A program made the position numbers and the translations under genes. Shown in pieces: positions 28,552 to 36,739 of a stretch of DNA of 64,000 nucleotides. This stretch comes from JBDLRH01 sp039800165 (GTDB lineage: Bacteria; Pseudomonadota; Gammaproteobacteria; Burkholderiales; Burkholderiaceae_C): positions 1 to 64,000 of the forward strand of contig JBDLRH010000037.1 in the NCBI GenBank assembly GCA_039800165.1, written 5' to 3'. Every line of letters starts with the position of its first letter. Position 1 is the stretch's first letter. The notes under the pieces were generated by a model. That model saw nothing but the letters and a program-made list of their open reading frames with translations. It ran no database searches and was not told the DNA's origin.

Positions 28552-29733
28552 TCAGCGTGCGGCGGGCAGCTTCACCGGCGTGCCGTCGCGCAGCGCGCCG
28601 ACCGAGCCCTGCAGCACGCGGTCGCCTTCGCGCAGGCCCTGCACCTCGACCCACAGCGTGTCGGCGGCACTGCCCGCGCCGCCGGCGTCGGCCTCGCGGC
28701 CGCGCACGCCCGTCTGCACCGTGCGGTGCATCACCTTCCACTGGCCGGACGATTCGGCCAGTGTCTGCACATAGGGCTGGGGCTTGTCGGTGCGCACCGC
28801 CGACACCGGCAGCGCCAGCACCCGGCCGCGCGCGGTGTCCAGCATGCCCTGGGCGAACAGCCCCTGGCGCAGGCCCTCGGCAGGCTCGATGGCCAGATAC
28901 ACCAGCACGCTGCGGCTGCCGGCCTGCAGCGACGGATTGATGCGCGCCACGCGCGCCTTCAGCGGCTGCGCTGCGCCTTCTACTTGCAGCAGCGCGCTCT
29001 GGCCGGCCCGCACTGCGACCGATTCGGCCGCGCTCACGGTGGCCTCGAGCTCCAGGCGGCGCGGATCGACGATCTCGATGATGCGGGCGTCGATCGCCAT
29101 GCGTTCGCCGTTTTGCGCGAGTCGCTGCGCAACCACGCCGTCCAGTGGCGCACGCAGCACCGTGTCGTCCAGCGACTTGCGAGCCACATCCTGCGCGGCC
29201 AGCGCTGCCTCGTGGCTGGCGCGTGCGGCCTGCAGGCTGCTGAGCGATGCATCAAGCGCGGTGCGCGAGATGAAGCCCTGGTCCACCAGGGCCTTGTTGT
29301 TGTCGTACTGGCGCTGCGCGATGTCGATCTGCGCGCGTGCAGCGCCGGCCTGCTGCTCGGCCTGGCGCAGCCGGGCCTGGTATTCGGCGGGGTCGATGCG
29401 TGCGATCACCTGGCCCGCGCGCACGCGGTCGCCCTCGCGCACCGACAGCTCGCGCAGCTCGCCAGCCACCTTGGCCTTGACCATCGCGCTGGCCACCGAC
29501 TTCAGGCTGCCCGACAGCGGCACCCCCTGCTGCAGCAGCTGCGGCTGCACGGTGAGGATGTCGCCGGCCGCCAGTTCGACTTGAACCAGCGCGGGCGCTG
29601 GCGGAGCCGTTGCGGAAGCCGGTGCGGGTGAAGTGGCGGTGGTCGTGGAGGCCGGTGGCGGCTTGCGCAGCACGCCCCAGGCCACCGCGCCCAGCGCAAG
29701 CAGCACCGCCACGGCGATCAGCACGCGCTTCAT
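28552..29733 (-). CDS. RND efflux periplasmic adaptor (membrane fusion protein)
   Basis: A 393-residue HlyD/AcrA-family protein: N-terminal membrane anchor (about residues 4-22), Pro/Ala linker, lipoyl half-motif around VREGDRVRAGQVIARIDPAE, alpha-helical hairpin (about 140-220), second lipoyl half (VLRAPLDGVVAQRLAQNGE), beta-barrel and membrane-proximal domain. It bridges the RND pump to a TolC duct. No lipobox Cys is visible, so it is probably anchored by the uncleaved helix. It overlaps the TetR gene by four bases. Confidence 0.92.
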   Translation of the reverse strand: MKRVLIAVAVLLALGAVAWGVLRKPPPASTTTATSPAPASATAPPAPALVQVELAAGDILTVQPQLLQQGVPLSGSLKSVASAMVKAKVAGELRELSVREGDRVRAGQVIARIDPAEYQARLRQAEQQAGAARAQIDIAQRQYDNNKALVDQGFISRTALDASLSSLQAARASHEAALAAQDVARKSLDDTVLRAPLDGVVAQRLAQNGERMAIDARIIEIVDPRRLELEATVSAAESVAVRAGQSALLQVEGAAQPLKARVARINPSLQAGSRSVLVYLAIEPAEGLRQGLFAQGMLDTARGRVLALPVSAVRTDKPQPYVQTLAESSGQWKVMHRTVQTGVRGREADAGGAGSAADTLWVEVQGLREGDRVLQGSVGALRDGTPVKLPAAR

Positions 29734-30401
29734 GCGGCGCTCCTGCGCGGGCGCGCTGCGCCACGCACGCACATGCCCTGCAGCAGCAGGTCGGCCTGGA
29801 TGTCGAGGTAGCGGGTCGGGTCGAGTGCGATGTCGGCGCCGGCGCAACCGGCCAGGGAATGTCGATGCATGATCAGGAACATCATCGGGGCAACCACGGC
29901 GAACACCGCCTGGTCAATGTCGTCGAGCGTGAATTCGCCGCGGTCCACACCGCGCTGCAGGATGCGGCGGATCAACGCCTGGCCTGGGTTGACCACCTCG
30001 CGCACATAGAAGTCGGCGATCTCGGGAAAGTTGTGCGCCTCGCTCATCACCAGCTTGGTGATGCCCGACACGCGGGTGGCGCCGATGCGCTGCCACCAGG
30101 CGTGCATGCAGTAGCGCAGCATCTCCGGCGTGCTGCCGGTGAACGCGTCGAACTCGGCGTTCCACTCGCTGAAGCGCCCCGACAGGTTCTGCCGCACCAC
30201 GGCCTTGAACAGGTCTTCCTTGGTGGCGAAGTAGAGGAACAGCGTGCCCTTGGACACGCCGGCGAGCGCGGCCACCTCTTCGACGCGCGTGGCCGCAAAG
30301 CCCTTTTCGACGAACAGGTCGAGCGCGGCGTCCAGCAACTCCCCCGGGCGCGCCTGCTTGCGGCGCTCGCGGCGGGTCGAGACTTCGGTGGCGTCGGACA
30401 T
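29730..30401 (-). CDS. TetR family repressor of the RND operon
   Basis: A 223-residue protein with an N-terminal TetR helix-turn-helix (about residues 15-65; LDLFVEKGFAATRVEEVAAL then GVSKGTLFLYFATKEDLF) and a C-terminal ligand-binding domain of the AcrR-like C36 kind. It is the first gene of the tetR-adaptor-pump unit, so autoregulation is expected. A 24-base inverted repeat lies 20 bases upstream of its start and is the likely operator. Confidence 0.9.
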   Translation of the reverse strand: MSDATEVSTRRERRKQARPGELLDAALDLFVEKGFAATRVEEVAALAGVSKGTLFLYFATKEDLFKAVVRQNLSGRFSEWNAEFDAFTGSTPEMLRYCMHAWWQRIGATRVSGITKLVMSEAHNFPEIADFYVREVVNPGQALIRRILQRGVDRGEFTLDDIDQAVFAVVAPMMFLIMHRHSLAGCAGADIALDPTRYLDIQADLLLQGMCVRGAARPRRSAA

Positions 30402-30420
30402 GTGTGGGGCGGTGCGGAAA

Positions 30421-30444
30421 ATTACTGACTGACTGGTTAGTAAT
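30421..30444. promoter_or_regulatory. Probable TetR operator
   Basis: An inverted repeat with outer arms ATTACT and AGTAAT, and inner parts that are partly symmetric (GAC TGAC TGG TTAGTAAT). AT-rich sequence like this stands out in the surrounding GC-rich DNA. It lies just upstream of the tetR start and has the ACTnACT-like half-site pattern common for AcrR/NemR-type repressors. Binding is inferred from position and symmetry only. Confidence 0.65.
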
Positions 30445-30504
30445 GTAGTGACGGCGCTTCAGCCCGTCAAGCCAAGGGGCTTGCGCTGCGCGGTGTGCCC
30501 ACGC

Positions 30505-31269
30505 TCACCCGCGCGCCACCCGCAAGCCCAGCCACTCGCGCAGCACGGCGCGCGAGACCAGCAGCCCCTGCGCCGAGGGCATCCATTCCAGCAGCGCGCG
30601 CTCGCGTGGCAGCGCAAAACCCATCGGGGCCGGCACCACCTCAAAGCCGGCCTTCTCGAAGGCGCGTTGCGCCCGCGGCATGTGCCAGGCGTCCGTGACG
30701 AGCGCAATGCGGCGCACGCCGTCGCGCTGCAGCAGCGCGGCCATCTGCGCGGCGTTCTCTGCGGTGTCGCGCGAGCGGTCGTCCACCCAGCGCAATGTGG
30801 CGCCGTGATCGGCCGCCCAGCGCCGTGCGACCGCGCCTTCGGTGTCGGCGCCGGTCCCCGCTGCCGCCCACCCCAGGCCACCGGCAAAGGCCATCGGCAA
30901 CTGGGCACGCTGGGCCAGCCAGCGGCCGTAGGACAGCCGCGCACGGGTGTACGAATTGGGCTGGGCCTGCCCGTACTCGGGTGCCTGCGGTAGCACGCCG
31001 CCGCCCAGAACCACCACCGCCTGCACCTGCGCAGGCGTCAGGCCCGCGGCGGGCAGTGCCTGCACCGCGGGCAGCAGCGTGGTCGACAGCCGGATCGCCA
31101 CCGCATGGCAGCTCAGCAGCCACAGCGACGCCAGCGCCACAGCCACCAGCACCAGGCCCGCCGTGCGTCGGCGCAGGGCCAGCAGCACACCGGCGCCCGC
31201 GGCCAGCAGCGGCAAGGCTGGCGGCAGCAGCAGCGCAGTGATCAGCGGCTTGAGTTCACCGGCTTCCAT
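30505..31269 (-). CDS. YdcF/DUF218 family membrane-anchored protein
   Basis: A 254-residue protein with two N-terminal hydrophobic segments (about 8-32 and 36-55) and a DUF218 domain (about residues 80-235) showing VVVLGGGVL, the Ser/Thr-Tyr region SYTRARLSYGRWLA, and RIALVTDAWHMPRA. Relatives include E. coli ElyC and SanA, which affect envelope integrity; the biochemical activity is not settled. It starts 62 bases after gcdH and ends before the TetR operator region on the same strand. Confidence 0.82.
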   Translation of the reverse strand: MEAGELKPLITALLLPPALPLLAAGAGVLLALRRRTAGLVLVAVALASLWLLSCHAVAIRLSTTLLPAVQALPAAGLTPAQVQAVVVLGGGVLPQAPEYGQAQPNSYTRARLSYGRWLAQRAQLPMAFAGGLGWAAAGTGADTEGAVARRWAADHGATLRWVDDRSRDTAENAAQMAALLQRDGVRRIALVTDAWHMPRAQRAFEKAGFEVVPAPMGFALPRERALLEWMPSAQGLLVSRAVLREWLGLRVARG

Positions 31270-31331
31270 CTGCGGGTGGGATGGCGCCGGGTACAGGGCA
31301 GGTGAAGGATGGCCGGCCGCAGGCTCGACGA

Positions 31332-32519
31332 TCAGTAGAACGCCTGCAGCCCGGTCTGCGCGCGGCCAAGGATCAGCGCATGCACATCGTGCGTGCCCTC
31401 GTAGGTGTTCACCGTCTCGAGGTTGATCATGTGGCGGATGACGTGGTACTCGTCATGGATGCCGTTGCCGCCGTGCATGTCGCGGGCCAGGCGCGCGATG
31501 TCCAGCGCCTTGCCGCAACTGTTGCGCTTGATCAGCGACACCATCTCGGGCACCGCACGGCCTTCGTCCATCAGGCGGCCCACACGCAGGCAGCCCTGCA
31601 GGCCCAGTGCGATCTCGGTCTGCATGTCGGCCAGCTTCTTCTGGATCAGCTGGTTCTGCGCGAGCGGACGGCCAAACTGCTGGCGGTCCATCGTGTACTG
31701 GCGCGCGGCGTGCCAGCAAAACTCGGCGGCACCCAGTGCGCCCCAGGCGATGCCATAGCGCGCCTTGTTCAGGCAGCCGAACGGCCCCTTCAGGCCCTCG
31801 ATGTTGGGCAGGCGGTTTTCTTCGGGCACGAACACGTCGTCCATCACGATCTCGCCGGTGATGGATGCGCGCAGGCTCATCTTGCCTTCGATCTTGGGCG
31901 CGCTCAGGCCCTTCATGCCCTTCTCGAGGATGAAGCCGCGGATCGCACTCTGGCCGTCGCCTGCGCCCTCGAGCTTGGCCCAGACCACGAACACGTCGGC
32001 GATCGGCGAGTTGGTGATCCACATCTTCGCGCCCTTCAAGATGTAGCCGCCGTCCACCGGCTTGGCGCGCGTGACCATGCTGGCCGGGTCGGAGCCGTGG
32101 TTGGGCTCGGTCAGGCCAAAGCAGCCGACCCACTCGCCGGTGGCAAGCTTGGGCAGGTACTTCTGGCGCTGCGCCTCGCTGCCGTATTCGTTGATGGGGT
32201 GCATCACCAGCGAGCTCTGCACGCTGATCGCGCTGCGGTAGCCGCTGTCCACGCGCTCGACTTCGCGCGCGATCAATCCGTAGGCCACGTAGCTCAGGCC
32301 GGCGCAGCCGTAGCCCTCGATGGTGGAGCCGAGGAAGCCCATGGCACCGGCCTCGTTCATGATCTCGCGGTCGAACTTTTCGTGGCGCGCGGCCATCAGC
32401 ACGCGGGTCTGCAGCTTGTCCTGGCAGAAGGCATGCGCGGCATCGGCGATGGCGCGCTCGTCTTCGGTCAGCTGGTCGGCGATCAGGAAGGGGTCGTCCC
32501 ACTTGAACTGCGGTTTCAT
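31332..32519 (-). CDS. gcdH: Glutaryl-CoA dehydrogenase
   Basis: An FAD acyl-CoA dehydrogenase (395 residues) that oxidises and decarboxylates glutaryl-CoA to crotonyl-CoA in lysine, tryptophan and aromatic catabolism. The GCDH subtype is indicated by the opening FKWDDPF, by FGLTEPNHGSDP and KMWITNSPIADVFVVWA, and by the catalytic base Glu near residue 374 in NTYEGTHDVHALILGR. No CoA-transferase gene adjoins it. It is divergent from the GntR regulator of the catabolic cluster; the 187-base gap could hold control sites for both. Confidence 0.92.
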   Translation of the reverse strand: MKPQFKWDDPFLIADQLTEDERAIADAAHAFCQDKLQTRVLMAARHEKFDREIMNEAGAMGFLGSTIEGYGCAGLSYVAYGLIAREVERVDSGYRSAISVQSSLVMHPINEYGSEAQRQKYLPKLATGEWVGCFGLTEPNHGSDPASMVTRAKPVDGGYILKGAKMWITNSPIADVFVVWAKLEGAGDGQSAIRGFILEKGMKGLSAPKIEGKMSLRASITGEIVMDDVFVPEENRLPNIEGLKGPFGCLNKARYGIAWGALGAAEFCWHAARQYTMDRQQFGRPLAQNQLIQKKLADMQTEIALGLQGCLRVGRLMDEGRAVPEMVSLIKRNSCGKALDIARLARDMHGGNGIHDEYHVIRHMINLETVNTYEGTHDVHALILGRAQTGLQAFY

Positions 32520-32676
32520 GGGCTGAAGGGCTCCGATGGATGAACAGGAAGGTGAAGTCAGGCCCGCATTGTCCACGAGCGCTGACCGCTGGCCGGGCTG
32601 CGGACAGCTTGACCGACGCCCGCTCAGGGTTGACCCTGAGAAGCAGCCCCGCATTCCCGAGTGCCGCGAAATGTCT

Positions 32677-32692
32677 TATTGACAGGACAATA
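32677..32692. promoter_or_regulatory. Putative GntR/UTRA operator overlapping a promoter
   Basis: An inverted repeat with arms TATTG and CAATA separated by six bases, nested in a larger TGTC/GACA symmetry (32672-32689). The left arm contains a consensus -35 box TTGACA (32679-32684); TAGCAT at 32703-32708 could be the -10. A repressor bound here would block the -35, which fits autoregulation of the GntR gene just downstream. This reading rests on symmetry and position. Confidence 0.5.
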
Positions 32693-32715
32693 GAAGCGTC
32701 CCTAGCATGCCGCGC

Positions 32716-33516
32716 ATGGCCGACGCCCTGCCGCTGCCCAAATACCACCGCATCTACCTGGTGCTGCGCGAGCATCTGCAGGAAGGGCGGTACGAGCGCG
32801 GCCTGCCCGGCGAGCTGGCCCTGGTGCAGCAGTTCGGTGTGGCGCGGGTGACGGTGCGGCGTGCGCTGGAGCAACTGGCCAGCGAGGGCCTGATTGCCCG
32901 CGAGCCCGGACGCGGCACCCGCCCGATCCCGGTGCCGCGCGAGCCCGGCGCGGTGCAGGCGGCCGCCAGCACGCCACAGCGCGCACAGCTGACCGGCCTG
33001 CTGGAGAACCTGGTCACGATGGGCCTGCACACCTCGGTGAAGGTGCTCGAGGCACGCAGCCTGCCGGCCACTGCGCAGGTGGCGCAGGCGCTGCAGATTG
33101 ACGCCGGCGAGACGGTGCACAAGGCAGTTCGGGTGCGCAGCACGCGTGAAGGCCCGCTGTCGCACATCACCACCTGGGTGCCGGGCCGCATCGCGCGCGC
33201 TTTCACCCGCCGCGAGCTGCAGCGCAAGCCGATCCTGGTGCTGCTGGAAGAGTCGGGCGTGCAGGTGGGCCGTGCGCACCAGACCATCTCGGCGCGGCTG
33301 GCCGACGATGTGGTGGCGCAGCAGCTCGATGTGGCGGTGGGCTCGGCGCTGCTGGCGGTGCGCCGGCTCATCCACGACGAGCACGATCGCCCGGTGCAAT
33401 GGCTGCACGGCCTGTACCGGCCCGACCGCTACGAATACGAAATGCAGCTGTCCCGCGTGGGCAGCATCGATGCCAAGGTCTGGGTCAGCCGTGAGCTGTC
33501 GGCCCAGTTCCATTAA
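32716..33516 (+). CDS. GntR family transcriptional regulator with UTRA domain (HutC subfamily)
   Basis: A 266-residue regulator (269 from the earlier ATG at 32707). The N-terminal winged helix runs from about residue 10 to 75 with EGRYERGLPGELALVQQFGV and RVTVRRALEQLASEGLIARE. The rest is a UTRA effector-binding domain (HKAVRVRSTREGPLSHITTW, then LLEESGVQVGRAHQTISARL). HutC-type regulators respond to small metabolites of the pathway they control. It is the first gene of the plus-strand catabolic cluster, with the ABC importer binding protein starting 49 bases downstream. Confidence 0.88.
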   Translation: MADALPLPKYHRIYLVLREHLQEGRYERGLPGELALVQQFGVARVTVRRALEQLASEGLIAREPGRGTRPIPVPREPGAVQAAASTPQRAQLTGLLENLVTMGLHTSVKVLEARSLPATAQVAQALQIDAGETVHKAVRVRSTREGPLSHITTWVPGRIARAFTRRELQRKPILVLLEESGVQVGRAHQTISARLADDVVAQQLDVAVGSALLAVRRLIHDEHDRPVQWLHGLYRPDRYEYEMQLSRVGSIDAKVWVSRELSAQFH

Positions 33517-33565
33517 GAGAAGTCCGCCCACAGCTCCCTTCATCACTTTCCCCAAGGAGACCGCC

Positions 33566-34768
33566 ATGAGCAACCGTCGCCACTTCATCACCCAATCGGC
33601 CGCTGCCGCCTCGGCGCTGGCCTTCCCGCTGGTCGGCGGGGCGCAGCCGCGCGCCATCAAGGTCGGCGTGCTGCACCCGGTCACCGGCGCGCTGGCGTAT
33701 TCGGGCCAGCAGTGCCGCGAAGGCGCGCTGATGGCCATCGAGGACATCAACAAGGCCGGTGGCATCAAGTCCATGGGTGGCGCCAAGATCGAGGCGCTGC
33801 TCGGCGACGCGCAGTCCACGCCGCAGGCGGGCACCGCCGAGATCGAGAAGATGAACGAGGCCGGCGTGTCCGCCGTGGTGGGCGCCTTTGCGTCGGCCAT
33901 CTGCCTGGCCACCACACAGGCTGCCGCCAAGTACAACCTGCCGCACATCGTCGATGTGGGCGTGGCCGACCAGATCGTCGAGCGGGGCCTGAAAAACACC
34001 TTCCGCTTCGGCCCGGGCTACCGCAAGTGCGCCGAGATCGCAGTGGCCAACCTGCATGTGCTGAACACCGCCGCCGGCAAGCCGGCGCGCACGGTGATGA
34101 TCATTCACGAAGAGTCGCTGTTTGGCACCGGCACCGCCAACCTGCTGTCGCGCGAGCTGCCGGGCTACGGCTACGAGGTGAAGGAGGTCATCAAGCACGC
34201 CAACCCCACGCGCGACTTCAACAACATCGTGCTGCGCATGAAGGCGGTCAATCCGGACATCGTGATCCCCGCCAACTACTACAACGAATACGCGCTGCTG
34301 GTGCGCACCATGCAGCAGCAGAAGGTGGTGCCCAAGGCGATCTACTCGGTGCTGGGTGGCGCGGCATCGAGCTACAAGTTCGTCAAGGAGTTCCCCGAGG
34401 CGGCCAACGGCATCATCGACTGCAACCACTGGTTCAACCCGAAGGACAAGCGCAGCGCCGAACTGAAGAAGCGCGCCGAGGCCAAGGGCCTGTTCTTCAG
34501 CTACGAGATGTTCATGACCTACACCGCGATGCGCCTCCTGGCCGATGCGCTGGAGCGCGCCAAGTCGGCCGACCGCGCGGCCATCATCGCGGCGCTGGAG
34601 AACAGCACCTTCAGCGATCACATCATGCCGTACGGCCCCACGAAGTTCGTCAATGGCCAGAACCAGGGCGCGCAGCCGCTGATGACGCAGGTGAGCAAGG
34701 GTGACATCAAGGTGATCATCCCGCGCGACTACCGCGAGATCGACCCGGTCTTCCCGCTGAAGGCCTGA
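33566..34768 (+). CDS. ABC importer substrate-binding protein, Liv (HAAT) family
   Basis: A 400-residue periplasmic binding protein of the Leu/Ile/Val-receptor fold. The N-terminus NRRHFITQSAAAASALAFPL resembles a twin-arginine signal, followed by IKVGVLHPVTGALAYSGQ, where LivK-type proteins begin. A strong AAGGAGA ribosome-binding site lies 5 bases before the ATG. Members bind branched-chain amino acids, amides, urea or aromatic acids; the ligand is unclear. It heads the importer genes and is followed by a gap with stable hairpins that may protect its mRNA and give an excess of binding protein. Confidence 0.88.
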   Translation: MSNRRHFITQSAAAASALAFPLVGGAQPRAIKVGVLHPVTGALAYSGQQCREGALMAIEDINKAGGIKSMGGAKIEALLGDAQSTPQAGTAEIEKMNEAGVSAVVGAFASAICLATTQAAAKYNLPHIVDVGVADQIVERGLKNTFRFGPGYRKCAEIAVANLHVLNTAAGKPARTVMIIHEESLFGTGTANLLSRELPGYGYEVKEVIKHANPTRDFNNIVLRMKAVNPDIVIPANYYNEYALLVRTMQQQKVVPKAIYSVLGGAASSYKFVKEFPEAANGIIDCNHWFNPKDKRSAELKKRAEAKGLFFSYEMFMTYTAMRLLADALERAKSADRAAIIAALENSTFSDHIMPYGPTKFVNGQNQGAQPLMTQVSKGDIKVIIPRDYREIDPVFPLKA

Positions 34769-34792
34769 TCGCCGCCCCTTGCCTGCACGGTG

Positions 34793-34838
34793 CGGCCACT
34801 CGAAGGTGGCTGCCCGGGCGGCGCCGCCTTCGGGCGGC
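34793..34838 (+). repeat. Two stem-loops between binding-protein and permease genes
   Basis: The 100-base gap holds a stem with GGCCAC/GTGGCT arms and then a perfect six-base stem GCCGCC/GGCGGC closed by a TTCG tetraloop (34823-34838), an unusually stable fold. No T-run follows, so this is probably an mRNA-stabilising or attenuating element rather than a full terminator. Such structures often lie after binding-protein genes in ABC operons. Confidence 0.55.
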
Positions 34839-34868
34839 TGCTGCCTGTGACGTGACTTCACGCCCTTC

Positions 34869-35753
34869 ATGTTCGACCTGGCCATCCTGTTCCCGTCGGT
34901 GCTCAACGGCCTGACGACCGGCGCGGTGTACGCGCTGATCGCGCTCGGCCTGACGCTGATCTACGGCGTGCTGCACATCATCAACTTCGCGCATGGCGCG
35001 GCGTTGATGGTGGCGCTGTACGGCGTGTACTGGCTAAAGGCTGCGGGGGGCATCGACCCGTACCTTGCGCTGCCGCTGATGGTGCCGGCGATGTTTGCGC
35101 TGGGCTATGCGCTGCAGCGCGGCGTGATCAACCGCGCCAGCCACGGCAAGGACGAGAACATCCTGCTGGTCACGCTGGGCGTTTCGATCGTGCTGGAGAA
35201 CCTGGCGCTGCTGTTCTTCAAGTCGGACACGCGCACCATCGAGACCGCCTACACCCTGACCACGGTGCCGATCGACATCGGTGTGGCGCAGGCCATGATC
35301 GCGCTGCCCAAGCTTGTGGCGTTCGCCGGCGCGCTGGTGGCATCTGCGGTGCTGATCCTGATCGTGACGCGCACCGACCTGGGCCGTGCGATCCGTGCGG
35401 TAGCGAAAGAAAAGCACGGCGCGCGGCTGATGGGCATCGATGTTGACCACGTGTATGCGATGAGCTTCGGCATCGGGCTGGCCTGCCTGGGGGCGGCGGC
35501 CTGCCTGCTGCTGCCGGCGTATTACGTGAATCCGCAGGTGGGCGGCGGCTTTGTGCTGGTGGCCTTCACCATCGTGGTGCTGGGTGGCATGGGCAGCTTT
35601 GCCGGCGCGCTGGTCGGTGGCCTGCTGATCGGTGTGGTCGAGTCGCTGGGCGGCCTGTACCTGGGTGAATCGCTCGGCCAGATCGGTATCTTCGCGATCT
35701 TCATCGCGGTGCTGCTGTTCCGCCCGCAAGGCCTGTTCGGAGCGAAGGCATGA
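34869..35753 (+). CDS. livH: ABC importer permease, LivH type
   Basis: A 294-residue inner-membrane permease with about eight hydrophobic segments. Family features are the start LNGLTTGAVYALIALGLTLIYGV, the segment IINFAHGAALMV, and RAVAKEKHGARLMGIDVDHVY, which contacts the ATPase. The C-terminal glycine-rich VVLGGMGSFAGALVGGLLIG is also typical. The stop overlaps the start of livM by four bases, implying coupling. Confidence 0.92.
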   Translation: MFDLAILFPSVLNGLTTGAVYALIALGLTLIYGVLHIINFAHGAALMVALYGVYWLKAAGGIDPYLALPLMVPAMFALGYALQRGVINRASHGKDENILLVTLGVSIVLENLALLFFKSDTRTIETAYTLTTVPIDIGVAQAMIALPKLVAFAGALVASAVLILIVTRTDLGRAIRAVAKEKHGARLMGIDVDHVYAMSFGIGLACLGAAACLLLPAYYVNPQVGGGFVLVAFTIVVLGGMGSFAGALVGGLLIGVVESLGGLYLGESLGQIGIFAIFIAVLLFRPQGLFGAKA

Positions 35754-36739
35754 GCACGGCGAACGCGATGAGCGCCGTCCTGCGCGAGCGCCTGTCGATT
35801 GCGGCCTTCGCCGTCGCGGTCGCCGCGCTGCTGTGGGTGCTCGACTCGGGCGTGGCGCTCAACTTCGTGATGATGACGCTCTACGCCGCGCTGCTGGCGC
35901 AGGCGTGGAACATCCTGGGCGGCTTCGGTGGTCAGTTCTCGTTCGGCCACGCGCTGTTCTTCGGCACCGGTGCCTATGTGCAGGCGATCGCGCAGCTGCA
36001 GTGGGGCCTGAGCCCGTGGGTGGCGCTGCCGCTGGGCGTGCTGATCAGCAGCGCGGTGGGGCTGTTCGTCGGCGCTTTGAGCTTTCGCTACGGCCTGAAG
36101 GGCTCGTACTTCGCGCTCGTCACGCTGGCCTTTGCCGAGGTGTTTCGCATCCTCGCCACTTCGGTGCCCTTCACCGGCGCGGGCGTGGGCCTGATGGTGC
36201 CGCTGAAAGAGGGCATCGCCAACATGCAGTTCGGCTCGCGCCGCGGCTACGGCCTGCTGGTGCTGGCGCTGGTGGTGCTGGCGCTGCTGGTCACCCACTG
36301 GCTGCGGCATTCGCGCTTCGGCGCGTCGCTGCAGGCGGTGCGCGACAACGAAGACGCAGCGCGTGCGGTCGGTGTGGATCCGTTTCGCATCAAGCTCGGC
36401 GCGATTGCGCTGTCGGCCGCCTTCATGGGTTCGGCCGGCGCCTTTTATGTGCAGGTGTTCCAGTACATCGATCCGGGCATTGCCTACGGTGCCCACACCT
36501 CGGTGGAGGCGCTGGTGGGCGCCATCGTTGGCGGCATGGGCACGCTGTGGGGGCCGATCGCCGGCGCGCTGGCGCTGCACGTGCTGGCCGACCTGACGCG
36601 CAACCTGTTTGGCCAGCTGCCAGGCATCAACATGGTGATCTACGGCGTGGTGCTGGTGCTGATGGTGATGTTCGCACCGCGCGGCATCACCGGTGCGGTG
36701 CAGAGCCTGCGGCGCTGGCTGGGCAGGGGCAAGTCATGA
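35750..36739 (+). CDS. livM: ABC importer permease, LivM type
   Basis: A 329-residue permease partner of LivH with about nine or ten hydrophobic segments. Signatures are AWNILGGFGGQFSFGHALFFG near residue 50, SFRYGLKGSYFALVTLAFAE in the middle, and the ATPase-contact loop AVRDNEDAARAVGVDPFR. A possible earlier or later ATG exists (MSAVLRER nine residues in). Four-base overlaps join it to livH before and livG after. Confidence 0.92.
   Translation: MSTANAMSAVLRERLSIAAFAVAVAALLWVLDSGVALNFVMMTLYAALLAQAWNILGGFGGQFSFGHALFFGTGAYVQAIAQLQWGLSPWVALPLGVLISSAVGLFVGALSFRYGLKGSYFALVTLAFAEVFRILATSVPFTGAGVGLMVPLKEGIANMQFGSRRGYGLLVLALVVLALLVTHWLRHSRFGASLQAVRDNEDAARAVGVDPFRIKLGAIALSAAFMGSAGAFYVQVFQYIDPGIAYGAHTSVEALVGAIVGGMGTLWGPIAGALALHVLADLTRNLFGQLPGINMVIYGVVLVLMVMFAPRGITGAVQSLRRWLGRGKS

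Noticed and set aside
26905..29631. Plus-strand open frame of 908 codons opposite the RND pump and adaptor
   Set aside because: Antisense to two well-supported genes; composition is His/Arg/Gln-rich and no domain is recognisable.
31453..33999. Minus-strand open frame of 848 codons across gcdH, the GntR gene and the start of the binding protein
   Set aside because: It shadows real genes in another frame and spans their intergenic region; no conserved motif.
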